From the NCBI GenBank assembly GCA_905221605.1, contig CAJNDS010000286.1:47979-111978 (forward strand): a stretch of 64,000 bases of DNA, in the 5' to 3' direction. Below are positions 52,051 to 61,275 of this stretch, piece by piece (within the stretch, counting starts at the first letter, position 1; each line of letters begins with the position of its first letter). Under the pieces are notes generated by a model. It did no database searches, was not told the DNA's origin, and saw nothing but the letters and a program-made list of their open reading frames with translations. The translations under genes and the position numbers were made by a program. This DNA comes from Symbiodinium natans (taxonomy: Eukaryota; Sar; Dinophyceae; Suessiales; Symbiodiniaceae).

Positions 52051-52603
52051 GTAGGGTTTTAGGGTGGCCACGTAGGATCCCAAGCTCCTGGGCTATATGC
52101 GTCCGGCACTTGGAAGGGCTTGGGGCTTAATTAGGGTTTCAGGGTTTAGGGTTTAGGGTTCAAGGTTGAGGGTTGAGAGTACGTTGTTTCTGGGCTGTGC
52201 GGACTGCTTTCCGAGCTTTAAGACTTTAAGAGCTTGCGCCCCGCCTTTCAGGCCTTGTTGCAAAAAGGTTTAGGGTTCAGGGTTACTAGGACCCAGGGTA
52301 GTAGAAGGGCCATATTCGGAGTACATGAAGTAGGTTTGTTTTTCTTGTACCCCCAAAAGGACACGCAAGGTATACACTCACCAATATTAAAAAGGAACCT
52401 TATATACACTCACCAAAAACAGTAATATAAACCCTGCTTCATATCAAGGGGAACCCCTTACAGGTACAACTTTAGGGGTACGAGTCCCCGCAAAGTCCAA
52501 CCTGCTAGTCTAAACCCCGAACCCTAAAACCCAAAACCCTAAACAAAACGACTTGCACCGAAGCCCAAAACCCTAACCCGAAACTCCCCCATTCCTGCCC
52601 AGA

Positions 52604-52697
52604 TGCTAGACCCAGGAGTTTATCTTAGGAATACAAGGAGCACCCTTTCTGGCTTAAAGGGAGGCTTATAAGGGAACCTCAGTGAATGAGGGCCTTC
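52604..52697. mobile_element. Family F hairpin, copy 4 (reverse)
   Basis: CTAGACCCAGGAGT and GAGGGCCTT are the reverse of the other family F ends; the interior has CTGGCTTAAAGGGAGGCTTA. Confidence 0.5.
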
Positions 52698-53022
52698 CTC
52701 AAGGATCGTTTATCGTTTAAAAAGGGAGGCTCCCCAAAACCCAAGGGTACCTTTGAACCCTAAACCCTAATCCCTAAACGAACACGCAGCTTGGGGATTG
52801 ATTTCAAGGTTAACTGAGGTCTGAGCTTGGGGTTTAGGGTTTAGGGTTTAGGGTTTAGGGCCTGTTGCGGATTTAAAGTTTAAACAAGTTCTAGGGTTTG
52901 TGGGGTTCGGGGTTTTGCGTTCGGGTTGTTGCGCCTTCAGGGCTTGGGGCTTAAAAGGCTCTGAGCTGCTTTTGGTCCAGAACCCTCAATCCGGGAGCCC
53001 CTCTGACATACACTCCCGTTTA

Positions 53023-53107
53023 CCCCCCCCCCCCCCCCCCCCCCTAAACCCTAAACCCCTAAACCCTAAACCCTAAACCCTAAACCCTAGACCCTAGACC
53101 CTAAACC
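53023..53107 (-). repeat. Poly-C tract joined to ITS
   Basis: A 22-C run passes directly into about nine CCCTAAA units with CCCTAGA variants. Confidence 0.97.
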
Positions 53108-53159
53108 CCAACTTCCCAGACAGCCTGCTTAGGCCGCGCCCCTGCAGCCATTCACACCA

Positions 53160-53471
53160 TTGCTTGGAGCCACTGTGCTCCCGGTGCAGGGCCGGGTTGC
53201 CGGCGACGAAGAAACCACACCAAGTCTGCTTAAGGCGGCGCTGGAAGCCCCCTGCAAGCCCCTGGAACGCCCACCAGGCGTTCCTGCTCTGGTGTTTAAA
53301 GAGCAACGACTTGTGGCCAGATCGCGAAAGTCGCTAGCAAACCGGCATGTAGTGCCCAGTGGGTGTAAGACCGATACCGCGAAGGAACGAAGATGGAAAA
53401 GGAACCGACGCGCCCCCCTTGGCTGTTGGGATCTTATTCAACCATTTACACACACACATACACACCCCTGA
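53160..53471 (+). CDS. Open frame of 103 codons, doubtful
   Basis: The frame (MLGATVLPVQGRVAGDEETT...) is open for ~300 bp in a block bounded by ITS and by a CA microsatellite (53,448-53,466), into which it runs. A minus frame overlaps it. It may contain an exon; no family recognised. Confidence 0.15.
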   Translation: MLGATVLPVQGRVAGDEETTPSLLKAALEAPCKPLERPPGVPALVFKEQRLVARSRKSLANRHVVPSGCKTDTAKERRWKRNRRAPLGCWDLIQPFTHTHTHP

Positions 53472-53595
53472 ATTCCTGCATGTGTTGGGGAGCTATTTCC
53501 ACATGGTAGTTCTTTTTCCTTTCAACCCGAAACGCTAACCCCTAAACCCTAAACCCTAAACCCTAAACATTAAACCGCCTGGACTCCCCACCCCA

Positions 53596-53619
53596 CCCCC
53601 CCCCCCCCCCCCCCCCCCC
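53596..53619 (-). repeat. Poly-C tract (24 C)
   Basis: The longest homopolymer in the window, 28 bp after a short CCCTAAA array. Confidence 0.98.
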
Positions 53620-53822
53620 AAACCCTGGCCCCACCAAGGCTTCGGCCGATGCTCTTCCGGCCACTCAGGAGTGCCCAGCTGGTCATCTGCTGACCTGGGC
53701 GTCGGGGGCCTGTTTGGCTTAGGGGTTCAGGGTTTAGGGTTTAGGGTTTAGGGGAGGGGGGGCTACTTCGGTTGCAGTGGGCTCGGGGTTGCGAGTGAGG
53801 CTGCCCCTTCCTCCCCCTGCAG

Positions 53823-53867
53823 GCGAGCTGGAGCAGGATGAGTTCATTGAGAAGTCGCTGCCGACAC
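53823..53867 (+). CDS. Candidate exon, EF-hand end
   Basis: The segment follows TTCCTCCCCCTGCAG, the best polypyrimidine acceptor in the window, and is followed by GTTCGAGG. With a G from the previous exon the frame reads GELEQDEFIEKSLPT. In the EF-hand loop the invariant Gly (position 6), hydrophobic (8), Glu (12) and Phe (13) fall exactly at G, L, E and F here. The first half of the loop would lie on an upstream exon, which I could not find. Confidence 0.4.
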
Positions 53868-54328
53868 GTTCGAGGGCTTGGGGTTGGGGTTTAGGGTTTA
53901 GGAATTAGGGTTTAGGAGTGCAAAACTGACTCCCTCAAGCAACAAGCTCGAAGCTGCAAGCTGCGCGAAGACCTGTGCAGCTCTGGGTAGTAACCTGAGA
54001 TAGCACCCTTCTTAAACCCAAAAAGGATGTAGGTTGTAGTGTCAGTTTAAACCCCCAAACTCACAAAAGCTACTAATTGCTTAAGATGGCCCACAAAGAC
54101 AAAACACATTCTTCCTTATAAGGGTGGCATGGGGAATCTCATCTTTTCTTTTTTGGGTGTTCTTATGCAAATTGCAGTCCCAGAGCCCTATAACCTGGAA
54201 TCCCTAAGCCACAACCCTACAGTCCAAGAGAGGGGACCCATCTCCCCATTCTGCTCAAGCTGACTCAAAGCTCTTTGTAGTTCCTGTGTTGCCCAATTTG
54301 TCATAGGGGATTCGAGTTTTCTGCCCCA

Positions 54329-54354
54329 AAAAGGTGCTACATAGGAGCCTTTAG
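54329..54354. mobile_element. Family H half copy
   Basis: AGGTGCTACATAGGAGCCTT matches one arm of the hairpin at 62,345. Confidence 0.5.
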
Positions 54355-54496
54355 GAGCCCCTACTATAGATATAAAAAAGGCATATATATATATATATAT
54401 GCGCGACCCAAAGAGGGGCCCTAATTTAGAGAACCACCCATATGGTTACCCTATACCCTAGACCCTGAAGCCTGCTGCTGCAGAGAGTGCTTGCAG

Positions 54497-54595
54497 AAAC
54501 CCTAAACCCTAAACCCCAAACCCCAAACCCCAAACCCCAAACCCCAAACCCTAAACCCTAAACCCTAAACCCTAACCACCCCCCCCCCCCCCCCC
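54497..54595 (-). repeat. ITS array with CCCCAAA block, ending in poly-C
   Basis: Two CCCTAAA, about six CCCCAAA, five CCCTAAA, then a 17-C tract. Confidence 0.97.
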
Positions 54596-54718
54596 GAGTT
54601 AACAGAGCTGCGCATCTGCCAGGTTCATGCCGCTCTCCCGGCAGCCGACGTTCGAGCGCCGCGCCTGGGAAGCCCTGGAGTGGCCGTAGACTGAGCCGAC
54701 TACGCCTCGCGCGTTTGC

Positions 54719-54818
54719 GGGTTTCGGGTTTAGGGTTTAGGGTTTTGGGTGTAGGGTGTTTAGGGTTTAGGTTGTAGGGTGTTTAGGGTTTAGGGTTTAG
54801 GGTTTAGGGTTTAGGGTT
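54719..54818 (+). repeat. ITS array, TTTAGGG orientation
   Basis: About 13 units, the first half degenerate (TGTAGGGTG), the right half clean. Confidence 0.95.
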
Positions 54819-55165
54819 GGAGTCGGAGACAACTTCTGTGGGTGCTGTCCGACCCAGGCGAAGTGCGAAGCCTGTTGCAAAAGGGTTTAGGGTTTAGGGC
54901 CAGGTAGGCCCTTCGGACATCTAATATTTTCCCTTATTCGGTTTCAGAGGATCATATTTGAAAAAATTTTCAGAGGGGTTTTAAGACCCATCCTAGATTA
55001 TGAACGTTTGCAAAGTTCTTTGTGTAAACAGCTGGTAAGCTGAGCCTTCGGAAGAGGCCAAACTTTCGATTCACTTGAGAAGCTCTGGGGTCCAAAAGGC
55101 ACCCGACAGCTTCCCTCCCCCCGCTTCCCCAGAGAGACGAAGCCAAAAACACAACTCGTTCAAAG

Positions 55166-55184
55166 CCCCCCCCCCCCCCCCCCC
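55166..55184 (-). repeat. Poly-C tract (19 C) followed by poly-A
   Basis: A C run abuts a ten-A run; frames across it are artefacts. Confidence 0.97.
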
Positions 55185-55239
55185 AAAAAAAAAAGAACTT
55201 TCGCCCAAAACTCCGGACATGAACCCTATACAATTTCTA

Positions 55240-55315
55240 CAAACCCTAACCCTAAACCCTAAGCCCTAAAGCCTAAACCCTAAACCCTAAACCCTAAACC
55301 CTAAACCCTAAAGCC
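55240..55315 (-). repeat. ITS array, CCCTAAA orientation
   Basis: About eleven units with one 6-mer slip and AAGCCTAA variants. Confidence 0.96.
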
Positions 55316-55382
55316 TGGCTGTTGGTGCTAAGGTTCCGTGTCATGGACGAAGATGGGCCCGGGGCCTCGGGACTCCCAGATA

Positions 55383-55564
55383 CTTGGGGGTCATGGTACT
55401 TATTAACCAAAGAACTTAGGGTTTAAGACTTTACTGTACTTATAGCCTATCAGTACAGCTAGAAGTTACAGCTGTACTGATAGCCAGATTAGGGCACTTA
55501 AGGGGCTTATAAGTGGGTTATACGTACAGTCATAATTGATGAATAAGTACCATGAACCTCCAAG
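55383..55564. mobile_element. Family C hairpin, copy 7
   Basis: Left arm CTTGGGGGTCATGGTACTTA, right arm GAATAAGTACCATGAACCTC then CAAG. The left arm contains a single telomere-like word (ACTTAGGGTTTAAGAC) where copy 2 has an array. The inner part has a second palindrome around GTACAGCTAGAAGTTACAGC. Confidence 0.75.
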
Positions 55565-55606
55565 CAGCTAGAAGCCTGAAGGTGAGCAGGTGCAACAAAC
55601 ACTTTG

Positions 55607-55665
55607 GGGGTTTAGGGATTTAGGATTTAGGGATTTAGGGTTTAGGGTTTAGGGTTTAGGGTTCA
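55607..55665 (+). repeat. ITS array, TTTAGGG orientation
   Basis: About eight units with 8-bp slips (GATTTAGG). Confidence 0.94.
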
Positions 55666-55703
55666 GCATCCGGGCGCGGACCTCAGAAGCCTGTTGCAAA
55701 AAG

Positions 55704-55738
55704 GGTTCAGCATCTCAAGTCCAAGCATTCATTCGTCA
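55704..55738 (+). repeat. Dispersed repeat J, copy 2
   Basis: TTCAGCATCTCAAGTCCAAG matches 7,526. It follows a TGTTGCAAAAAGGG motif. Confidence 0.7.
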
Positions 55739-55769
55739 AGCTCGCTGCTACACTGGTATGGAAGATCTG

Positions 55770-55832
55770 CCTACCCACCCTTTGGATCCAATAAGATTAG
55801 GTACCCACCCTTTGGATCACATAAGCTTAGGA
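55770..55832 (+). repeat. Short tandem duplication (~32 bp)
   Basis: TACCCACCCTTTGGATC(C/A) followed by (A/C)ATAAG(A/C)TTAGG occurs twice in a row. Confidence 0.85.
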
Positions 55833-55861
55833 GACTCTTTTCGGTTTAATGAACCCTGAAC

Positions 55862-55958
55862 TCTAAACCCTAAACCCTAAACCCCAAACCCCAAACCCCA
55901 AACCCCTAAACCCCAAACCCCAAACCCCAAACCCCAACCCCAAGCCAACCCTAAACCC
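55862..55958 (-). repeat. ITS array with CCCCAAA block
   Basis: Two CCCTAAA then about nine CCCCAAA with slips. Confidence 0.95.
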
Positions 55959-56060
55959 ATCAAACTCGCCCCATCCGCCTCGAGGTCCGGCACCATCACC
56001 ACCTCTGAGATGCTGAACTGCATGCTCGAGAGCGAGGCCCGCAACCCTAAACTCCGACGA
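55959..56060 (+). CDS. Candidate exon between ITS arrays
   Basis: The frame reads KPIKLAPSASRSGTITTSEM then LNCMLESEARNPKLRR, ending before GTTAGGG. Third positions are G/C-rich. The helical second half (SEMLNCMLESEARN) is protein-like. No family assigned. Confidence 0.28.
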
Positions 56061-56063
56061 GTT

Positions 56064-56222
56064 AGGGTTTAGGGTTTAGGGTTTAGGGTTTAGGGTTTTG
56101 GGTTTAGGGTTTAGGGTTTAGGGTTTAGGGTTTAAGGAGCTAGGACAGCCAGCAATCCGGAGCAAACCCTAAACCCTAAACCCTAAACCCTAAACCCTAA
56201 ACCCTAAACCCTAAACCCTAAC
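56064..56222. repeat. Inverted ITS pair
   Basis: TTTAGGG units (56,064-56,134) and CCCTAAA units (56,165-56,222) face each other across ~30 bp, the orientation of a telomere fusion with a short insert. A poly-C run follows. Confidence 0.95.
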
Positions 56223-56297
56223 CCCCCCCCCTAAAGGCCTCGGCCCGGAAGTTTCTAGGACAGCTGCAGGCTTTTTGAGGGGACCTCTGGGATGTAC

Positions 56298-56385
56298 AGG
56301 GTTCAGGGTTTAGGGTTTAGGGTTTAGGGTTTAGGGTTTAGGGTTTAGGGTTTAGGGTTTAGGGTTTAGGGTTTAGGGTTTAGGG
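56298..56385 (+). repeat. ITS array, TTTAGGG orientation
   Basis: Twelve near-perfect units. Confidence 0.98.
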
Positions 56386-56754
56386 AATTCGTAAGATGTA
56401 GGGTTCGGAAAATAGGGGTGATTCTACTTGGTACAAAGTTAAATGGGGTACCCCCCCTAGTTTGGTAAACAGCCCTATCACAAGGAACCCCTAAGCCCCC
56501 GAAAGTTTCCTGAGTCCTTGATAAACCCTAAACCCTAAACCCTAAACTGGGAAGGAGCTTCTTCAAGCCGTCATCCGGCACCGGCTCTTTGTGCCTCCCT
56601 CAGCTCTCTCCGTGTGGGCTTTTCAACTTCCTCAAACTGCAACTATTTGCTTACCATGCTACTATTTGCTTACGAACCCCAACATAAAATACTAGTCCCT
56701 GTATTGCCCTTCTAAGGAATACCTTCTTCTATGATTTGTAGTATTTTTTTTGTT

Positions 56755-56775
56755 GGGGGGGGGGGGGGGGGGGGG
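56755..56775 (+). repeat. Poly-G tract (21 G)
   Basis: Uninterrupted G run followed by further G-rich words. Confidence 0.98.
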
Positions 56776-57012
56776 ATGGGGGGAAGGTTCTTTGCAAATG
56801 GTCGACTGTAGGCACTTTTTGGGGGGCGGTTGTACCTGGAAGGTGCCCCGAACATTCTCCGAGTATGGCCCGTATATTCCCTTAGAGGATCTTCAAAGGT
56901 CCCCAAGCCCAAGGGTGTTCTTGAGGGTCCAATAGGCTCGTAGGGCGTATGGCTTTGGGCGTCATGGCCCAGTGTGTATGGCCTTCAGGATCCGGGGAGG
57001 GGTTGAGGCTTT

Positions 57013-57070
57013 AGGGTTTAGGGTTTAGGGCTTAGGGCTTAGGGCTTAGGGCTTAGGGCTTAGGGCTTAC
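57013..57070 (+). repeat. Variant ITS with AGGGCTT block
   Basis: Two TTTAGGG units then six consecutive AGGGCTT units. Confidence 0.95.
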
Positions 57071-57383
57071 GGTCTCGGGGTGTGGGTCCCGGCTGTGGCC
57101 TCGATCAGAACGCCTTAGGAGTGTGCTCCGAGCTTCAACAATACCGCAAGGCATTGTTCTGTAGGCCCTCCGGGTAAAACATCCTCGAACCCTAATCCTG
57201 CACCTTTAAACCTGAAGCCCAAACCCCAAACCAATCAAAAACTGACACTGGCGAGACCTGTAGAATGGTCACTGGCCGTCCTAACGATACGCACTGTATA
57301 AGAACGTCTTTCTACTGCGGGTAAGCCTATTTCCAACGACTGTATTCCAAGAGCTCCCAGTTGCCCTGCCGCTGTTGCGACAC

Positions 57384-57536
57384 TAAACCCTTAATCCTAA
57401 ACCCTAAACCCCAAACTTGCCCCAAGCCCTAAACCAAAAACCCTAAACCCTAAACTCTAAACCCTAAACCCTAAACCCTAAACCCTAAACCCTAAACCCT
57501 AAACCCTAGACCCTAAACCCTAAACCCTAAACCCAA
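57384..57536 (-). repeat. Long ITS array, CCCTAAA orientation
   Basis: Degenerate on the left, then about 14 CCCTAAA units with one CCCTAGA. Confidence 0.97.
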
Positions 57537-57614
57537 CTGGAGGTCGGCACCCTCGCTGGCGGCCCACGCTGTGCACCTACATTTGCTGGTTTTTGCGTTT
57601 CTTCAGAGGGAGGT

Positions 57615-57715
57615 GAGGGTTTAGGGTTTAGGGTTTAGGGTTTAGGGTTTAGGGTTTAGGGTTTAGGGTTTAGGGTTTAGGGTTTAGGGTTTAGGGTTTA
57701 GGGTTTAGGGTTTCA
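57615..57715 (+). repeat. ITS array, TTTAGGG orientation
   Basis: Fourteen perfect units. With the preceding array it forms an outward-facing pair around a GC-rich ~75-bp block. Confidence 0.98.
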
Positions 57716-57739
57716 GAAGTGACTGAAACAAAGATTTTC

Positions 57740-57853
57740 CTTGGGGACCAACATGAACCTTAGAATTTGGGGTCATATACCCTATGCAATGATATAATCC
57801 TTGTTGAGGCGTACGGACCATAAGCCCTCTTAGGGTTCATTTAGTCTCAAAGG
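57740..57853. mobile_element. Family D hairpin, diverged copy
   Basis: CTTGGGGACCAACATGAACC and TAGGGTTCATTTAGTCTCAAAG are the arms; the interior has GGTCATATACCC as in the complete copy. Confidence 0.65.
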
Positions 57854-57957
57854 TGAGGGATATTCTCAGAGTCTCGCGGGTTCAGGGGGAGAGTCGCGCC
57901 GATAGCTGGGCCTCAGAGCCTAAGTCATACTCTGGTGTTCATGTTGAGATCCCGAAC

Positions 57958-58035
57958 TGAAACCCTAAACCCTGAACCCTGAACCCTGAAGCCCTGAAGC
58001 CCTGAAGCCCTGAAGCCCTGAAGCCCTGAAGCCCG
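57958..58035 (-). repeat. Octamer array CCCTGAAG
   Basis: Three CCCTGAA heptamers switch to seven CCCTGAAG octamers. Confidence 0.95.
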
Positions 58036-58103
58036 AAGTCAACCCTACAAACCCCAGGGCTTGAACCAAGCAAAAGAAAACAAGCCCGGCGGTGCTTCAG
58101 CAA

Positions 58104-58210
58104 TATCTTACTTCGCCTTTAGCTGAACTTTACACTTTTTGGGTTTCCTTTTTTAGCAGGAATATTAAAGTTTAACCTTTTTTCCCCTTGGTTATTGGAG
58201 AAGTAAGATA
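58104..58210. mobile_element. Family I hairpin (single copy)
   Basis: TATCTTACTTC and GAAGTAAGATA are perfect inverted ends; the interior has CACTTTTTGGGTTTCC and an AAAGTTTAACC word. No second copy was seen. Confidence 0.6.
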
Positions 58211-58257
58211 TAGAGCCCACGCTCCCGAGCAGAAACCCCGGCTTCCCCCGAGGCTCG

Positions 58258-58320
58258 ATGCAGCTGACAGTAGCGGAGCCCGACCCAGAGAAGGAGGGGG
58301 AGGTTGCCGCCGGGGCTTGA
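58258..58320 (+). CDS. Short candidate exon
   Basis: A 20-codon frame MQLTVAEPDPEKEGEVAAGA with TGA at the end, GC-rich, followed by an ITS. Too short to judge. Confidence 0.15.
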   Translation: MQLTVAEPDPEKEGEVAAGA

Positions 58321-58334
58321 GGGCTTATGGTTGG

Positions 58335-58390
58335 GTTTTAGGGTTTAGGGTTTAGGGTTTAGGGTTTAGGGTTTAGGGTTTAGGGGTTTA
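58335..58390 (+). repeat. ITS array, TTTAGGG orientation
   Basis: Seven units with 8-bp slips at both ends. Confidence 0.95.
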
Positions 58391-58790
58391 GGAGTTGAGC
58401 AGGCTACCTAACCCCCTCCGTAGCCTTGCACCCCAAGAACTGACAGTCCCTCAACCGCTCCCCTACACACTAAACCCTCAACCCTAAACCCCATGATCTG
58501 AAGTCCCTCAACCTTAAGAACCCCAAGTCCCTTTTTCCAAAGTCCCTTAACAAAAGGCGTTAAGATCACCCTAAACTCTAAACCTCACGATCTGAAGTCC
58601 CCCAGAACTCTAAGGTCCCCAAGAGCTCGCCGACAATTGAGATCTGCGCTGTTTCTGGATATGTACAAATTTGGGGTTTAGGGTTTGGGGTTTGGGTTTG
58701 GGATTTGACGTTTAGGGTTGTATGCTAACCCACTTAAGGCCCCTTTGGGGTGCTTATAGCTCTCCTTTGTACCCTAGACCCTAAACCCTG

Positions 58791-58877
58791 AGAAAGAAGA
58801 AGATCGAAGTCAAGACCCATGATGCTAGCATCGAAATCGCAGAGCAGACGCCTAGAGTCATCACTGTGGAGCTATAA
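58791..58877 (+). CDS. Candidate exon with stop
   Basis: The frame KKIEVKTHDASIEIAEQTPR then VITVEL ends at TAA. The next ~125 bp stay protein-like in another frame (VVDVLTGARPLRIHSDLLGR), so a frameshift or splice in between is possible. No family assigned. Confidence 0.22.
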   Translation, partial: RKKKIEVKTHDASIEIAEQTPRVITVEL

Positions 58878-59000
58878 CGTGGTGGATGTCCTGACTGGGG
58901 CAAGGCCATTGCGAATCCACTCAGATTTGCTTGGCAGGCCATTCCAGGGCTACATAGCGGGCTCTCCTCATGACCTGGTCGAGAAAACTCTTCAGCGACG

Positions 59001-59100
59001 GTTTAGGGTTTAGGGTTTAGGGTTTAGGGTTTAGGGTTTAGGGTTTAGGGTTTAGGGTTTAGGGTTTAGGGTTTAGGGTTTAGGGTTTAGGGTTTAGGGT
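59001..59100 (+). repeat. ITS array, TTTAGGG orientation
   Basis: Fourteen perfect units between two coding-like blocks. Confidence 0.98.
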
Positions 59101-59102
59101 CT

Positions 59103-59339
59103 GTGATGCCAACACTGGCATTGCTTCGGAAAGATGCTACAGGCCAACCTCGACGAGATTCTCGGGCAACCGGGAAGGACACGGTCTTCACTAAGCCCGA
59201 AGCAGCCAATGGAGGTCCTGACTACGAGTATAGAATCATCTGGACGGACCAGTGCAACCGCCAGAATGCATTGGCCATGGCCGGCTCCCAACCAGCCATT
59301 CTTGGGCTGGCAAAGGGGACGCAAGAACCTTGGCTTTAG
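59103..59339 (+). CDS. Coding-like block of 78 codons
   Basis: The frame includes DATGQPRRDSRATGKDTVFT and YEYRIIWTDQCNRQNALAMA and ends at TAG. The composition is protein-like. It begins right after a pure ITS, so the array is effectively its 5' boundary. No family recognised. Confidence 0.28.
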   Translation: MMPTLALLRKDATGQPRRDSRATGKDTVFTKPEAANGGPDYEYRIIWTDQCNRQNALAMAGSQPAILGLAKGTQEPWL

Positions 59340-59467
59340 AGTCCGAGCCCTCCAGTATTCCGGGAAACCCTAAACCCTGAACCCTAAACCCTAAACCCTA
59401 AATGAACCATCTTGGCACAGACAAGACACCCTGAAGTATGACGTCGCCGTCAGACACAAGTATGGCC

Positions 59468-59596
59468 TCTAAGCCCTAAACCCTAAACCCTAAACCCTAC
59501 ACCCTAAACCCTAAACCCTAAACCCTAAACCCTAAACCCTAAACCCTAAACCCTAAACCCTAAACCCTAAACCCTAAACCCTAAACCCTAAACCCT
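59468..59596 (-). repeat. Long ITS array, CCCTAAA orientation
   Basis: Eighteen units with a single CCCTACA. Confidence 0.98.
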
Positions 59597-59682
59597 CCAT
59601 CCTGGGGAGTATACCTCTAAGGCCGACCTTGAGCCCAGATCACCAGCACTCAAAGCATGCCTTGGGGCCAGTTCGGTATCAG

Positions 59683-59760
59683 GGTTTAGGGTTTCGGGTT
59701 TAGGGTTTAGGGTTTAGGGTTTAGGGCTAGGGTTTAGGGTTTAGGGTATAGGGTTTAGGG
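59683..59760 (+). repeat. ITS array, TTTAGGG orientation
   Basis: About ten units with TTTCGGG, GCTAGGG and TATAGGG variants. Confidence 0.95.
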
Positions 59761-59867
59761 GGAACTTGAGGACTTCAGGATCATCCACAATATAGGGGTC
59801 AAGTTGAGGGTTTCGGGTGCAGGGTGTCGGGTTGAAAGGGTCGAGATGACCGAATATGGTACCCATG

Positions 59868-60090
59868 TAGCTATACCATGATAGCCCCCCAAAACCCTAT
59901 TCTGACTTCCTGAGAAGGGCAGTATAGGGGTTACTATTTTCTTATAGTAGCTATACCATGATAGCTCCCCAAGACCCTATTCTGATTGCTTAAGGCCCTA
60001 CTAGTAAATACTCTTCCTGATAAGGCTTCTGATAAGGGCAGTATAGGGGTCATTATAGGGGTCATTATTTTCTTCTAGTCTTATAGTAGC
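59868..60090 (+). repeat. Local duplications (TAGCTATACCATGATAG)
   Basis: AGCTATACCATGATAGC(C/T)CCCCAA(A/G)ACCCTATTCTGA occurs twice, and GGGCAGTATAGGGGT(T/C) occurs at 59,917 and 60,037, the latter followed by a duplicated GTCATTATAGGG. Confidence 0.85.
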
Positions 60091-60235
60091 TTGGCCAGGT
60101 CTTGCTGCACTACGCCAAGGTGCCATGTGTTGCAAGAGGGGTCTTTCTCTTCGTACTGGTCTTTCTGGAGCCTTTCTTCTGTGCTTGGGCTTGGCAGGGG
60201 TGGTTGTGTCGGCAAGGGCCGAAGGGGGTGCCTGT

Positions 60236-60322
60236 ACCCCCCAAACCCCAAAACCCCAAAACCCCAAAAAACCCAAAAACACCAAAACCCCAAAACCCCA
60301 AACCCCCAAACCCCAAACCCCT
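60236..60322 (-). repeat. CCCCAAAA octamer array
   Basis: About eleven CCCCAAAA units with slips, then CCCCAAA. The long open frames on both strands here are artefacts. Confidence 0.95.
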
Positions 60323-60674
60323 AGACCCTAAACCCTAAACTGCATGATTCGATGATGCACCGGCTGTAGGCCTGGGTTCGGAAAACCTTGAACTTGGAGT
60401 CGAAGCATTTCTCATGTGTCTAAGCCTTCATAGAACCCTAAACCCCCAAATCCTAAACCCTAAACCCTAAACCCCTAAACCCCCAAACCCCTTTAATCCT
60501 AAAGCTTCAGGTTTTTGTCGGGCTCTGAAACCCTCAGACACCAGATGCTTCCTGGTCCGGGGTCGACACTCTCACGTAAGCCGACAACTCAGCCGCAAGT
60601 CACCAGGAACGGCGAAATTTTCGACTTCAACCCTAGACCCTAACCCCAAACCCTCTTTTTGCCCCTTACAAAAA

Positions 60675-60724
60675 GGGGGGACCCGAATGTGGAGAACTAC
60701 CTCAAAAACCCCAACGGCGGTCAG
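60675..60724 (+). CDS. Candidate microexon with good donor
   Basis: The frame DPNVENYLKNPNGGQ ends CGGTCAG, followed by GTGGGC. The segment is G/C-ending and protein-like. The upstream acceptor (CTTACAAAAAG) is weak. Confidence 0.28.
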
Positions 60725-60820
60725 GTGGGCACCCGTTCTCCGGTCCTGCTGGGAGTTTTCCCGCCGAACGACTTTGTGGGGCGAGATTCCCTCATCAGGC
60801 ACGCCGGGCCAACTTCGGGA

Positions 60821-60953
60821 GGGTTTAGGGTTTAGGGTTAGGGTTTAGGGTTTAGGGTTTAGGGTTTAGGGTTTAGGGTTTAGGGTTTAGGGTTTAGGGT
60901 TTAGGGTTTAGGGTTGGGATGTTTAGGGTTTAGGGTTTGGGTTTAGGGTTAAG
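60821..60953 (+). repeat. Long ITS array, TTTAGGG orientation
   Basis: About 18 units with a 6-mer slip and a TTGGGATGT interruption near the right end. Confidence 0.97.
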
Positions 60954-61019
60954 GGGAGCAAGGGGCGTTCGTGCCTGAGGCTTCGGGATCAAAGCGCTTC
61001 AGGCCACGGAACCTTCAGA

Positions 61020-61090
61020 TGGTTTAGGGTTTAGGGTTTAGGGTTTAGGGTTTAGGGTTTAGGGTTTAGGGTTTAGGGTTTAGGGTTGAG
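61020..61090 (+). repeat. ITS array, TTTAGGG orientation
   Basis: Ten near-perfect units. Confidence 0.98.
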
Positions 61091-61204
61091 GTTTCGTGTT
61101 CAGTGGCCGGGTGCGTGGACCTCCGGGATTCTTCTATGGGCAGGGCCGTCTTTCTAGGTCGGCCGGCATAGTTGATATTTTCCGGGGTTTACAACGGACC
61201 ATAT

Positions 61205-61275
61205 AAATGAAACAAAAAAAAAATATATATATATATATATAGAGAGAGAGATATATATATATATATTATGTATAT
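61205..61275. repeat. (TA)n-(GA)n-(TA)n microsatellite
   Basis: A poly-A run, two TA runs and a central GAGAGAGA. Confidence 0.95.

Noticed and set aside
60001-60338. Six overlapping frames, Pro/Lys- or Gly/Phe-rich
   Set aside because: Produced by the CCCCAAAA array and flanking repeats.
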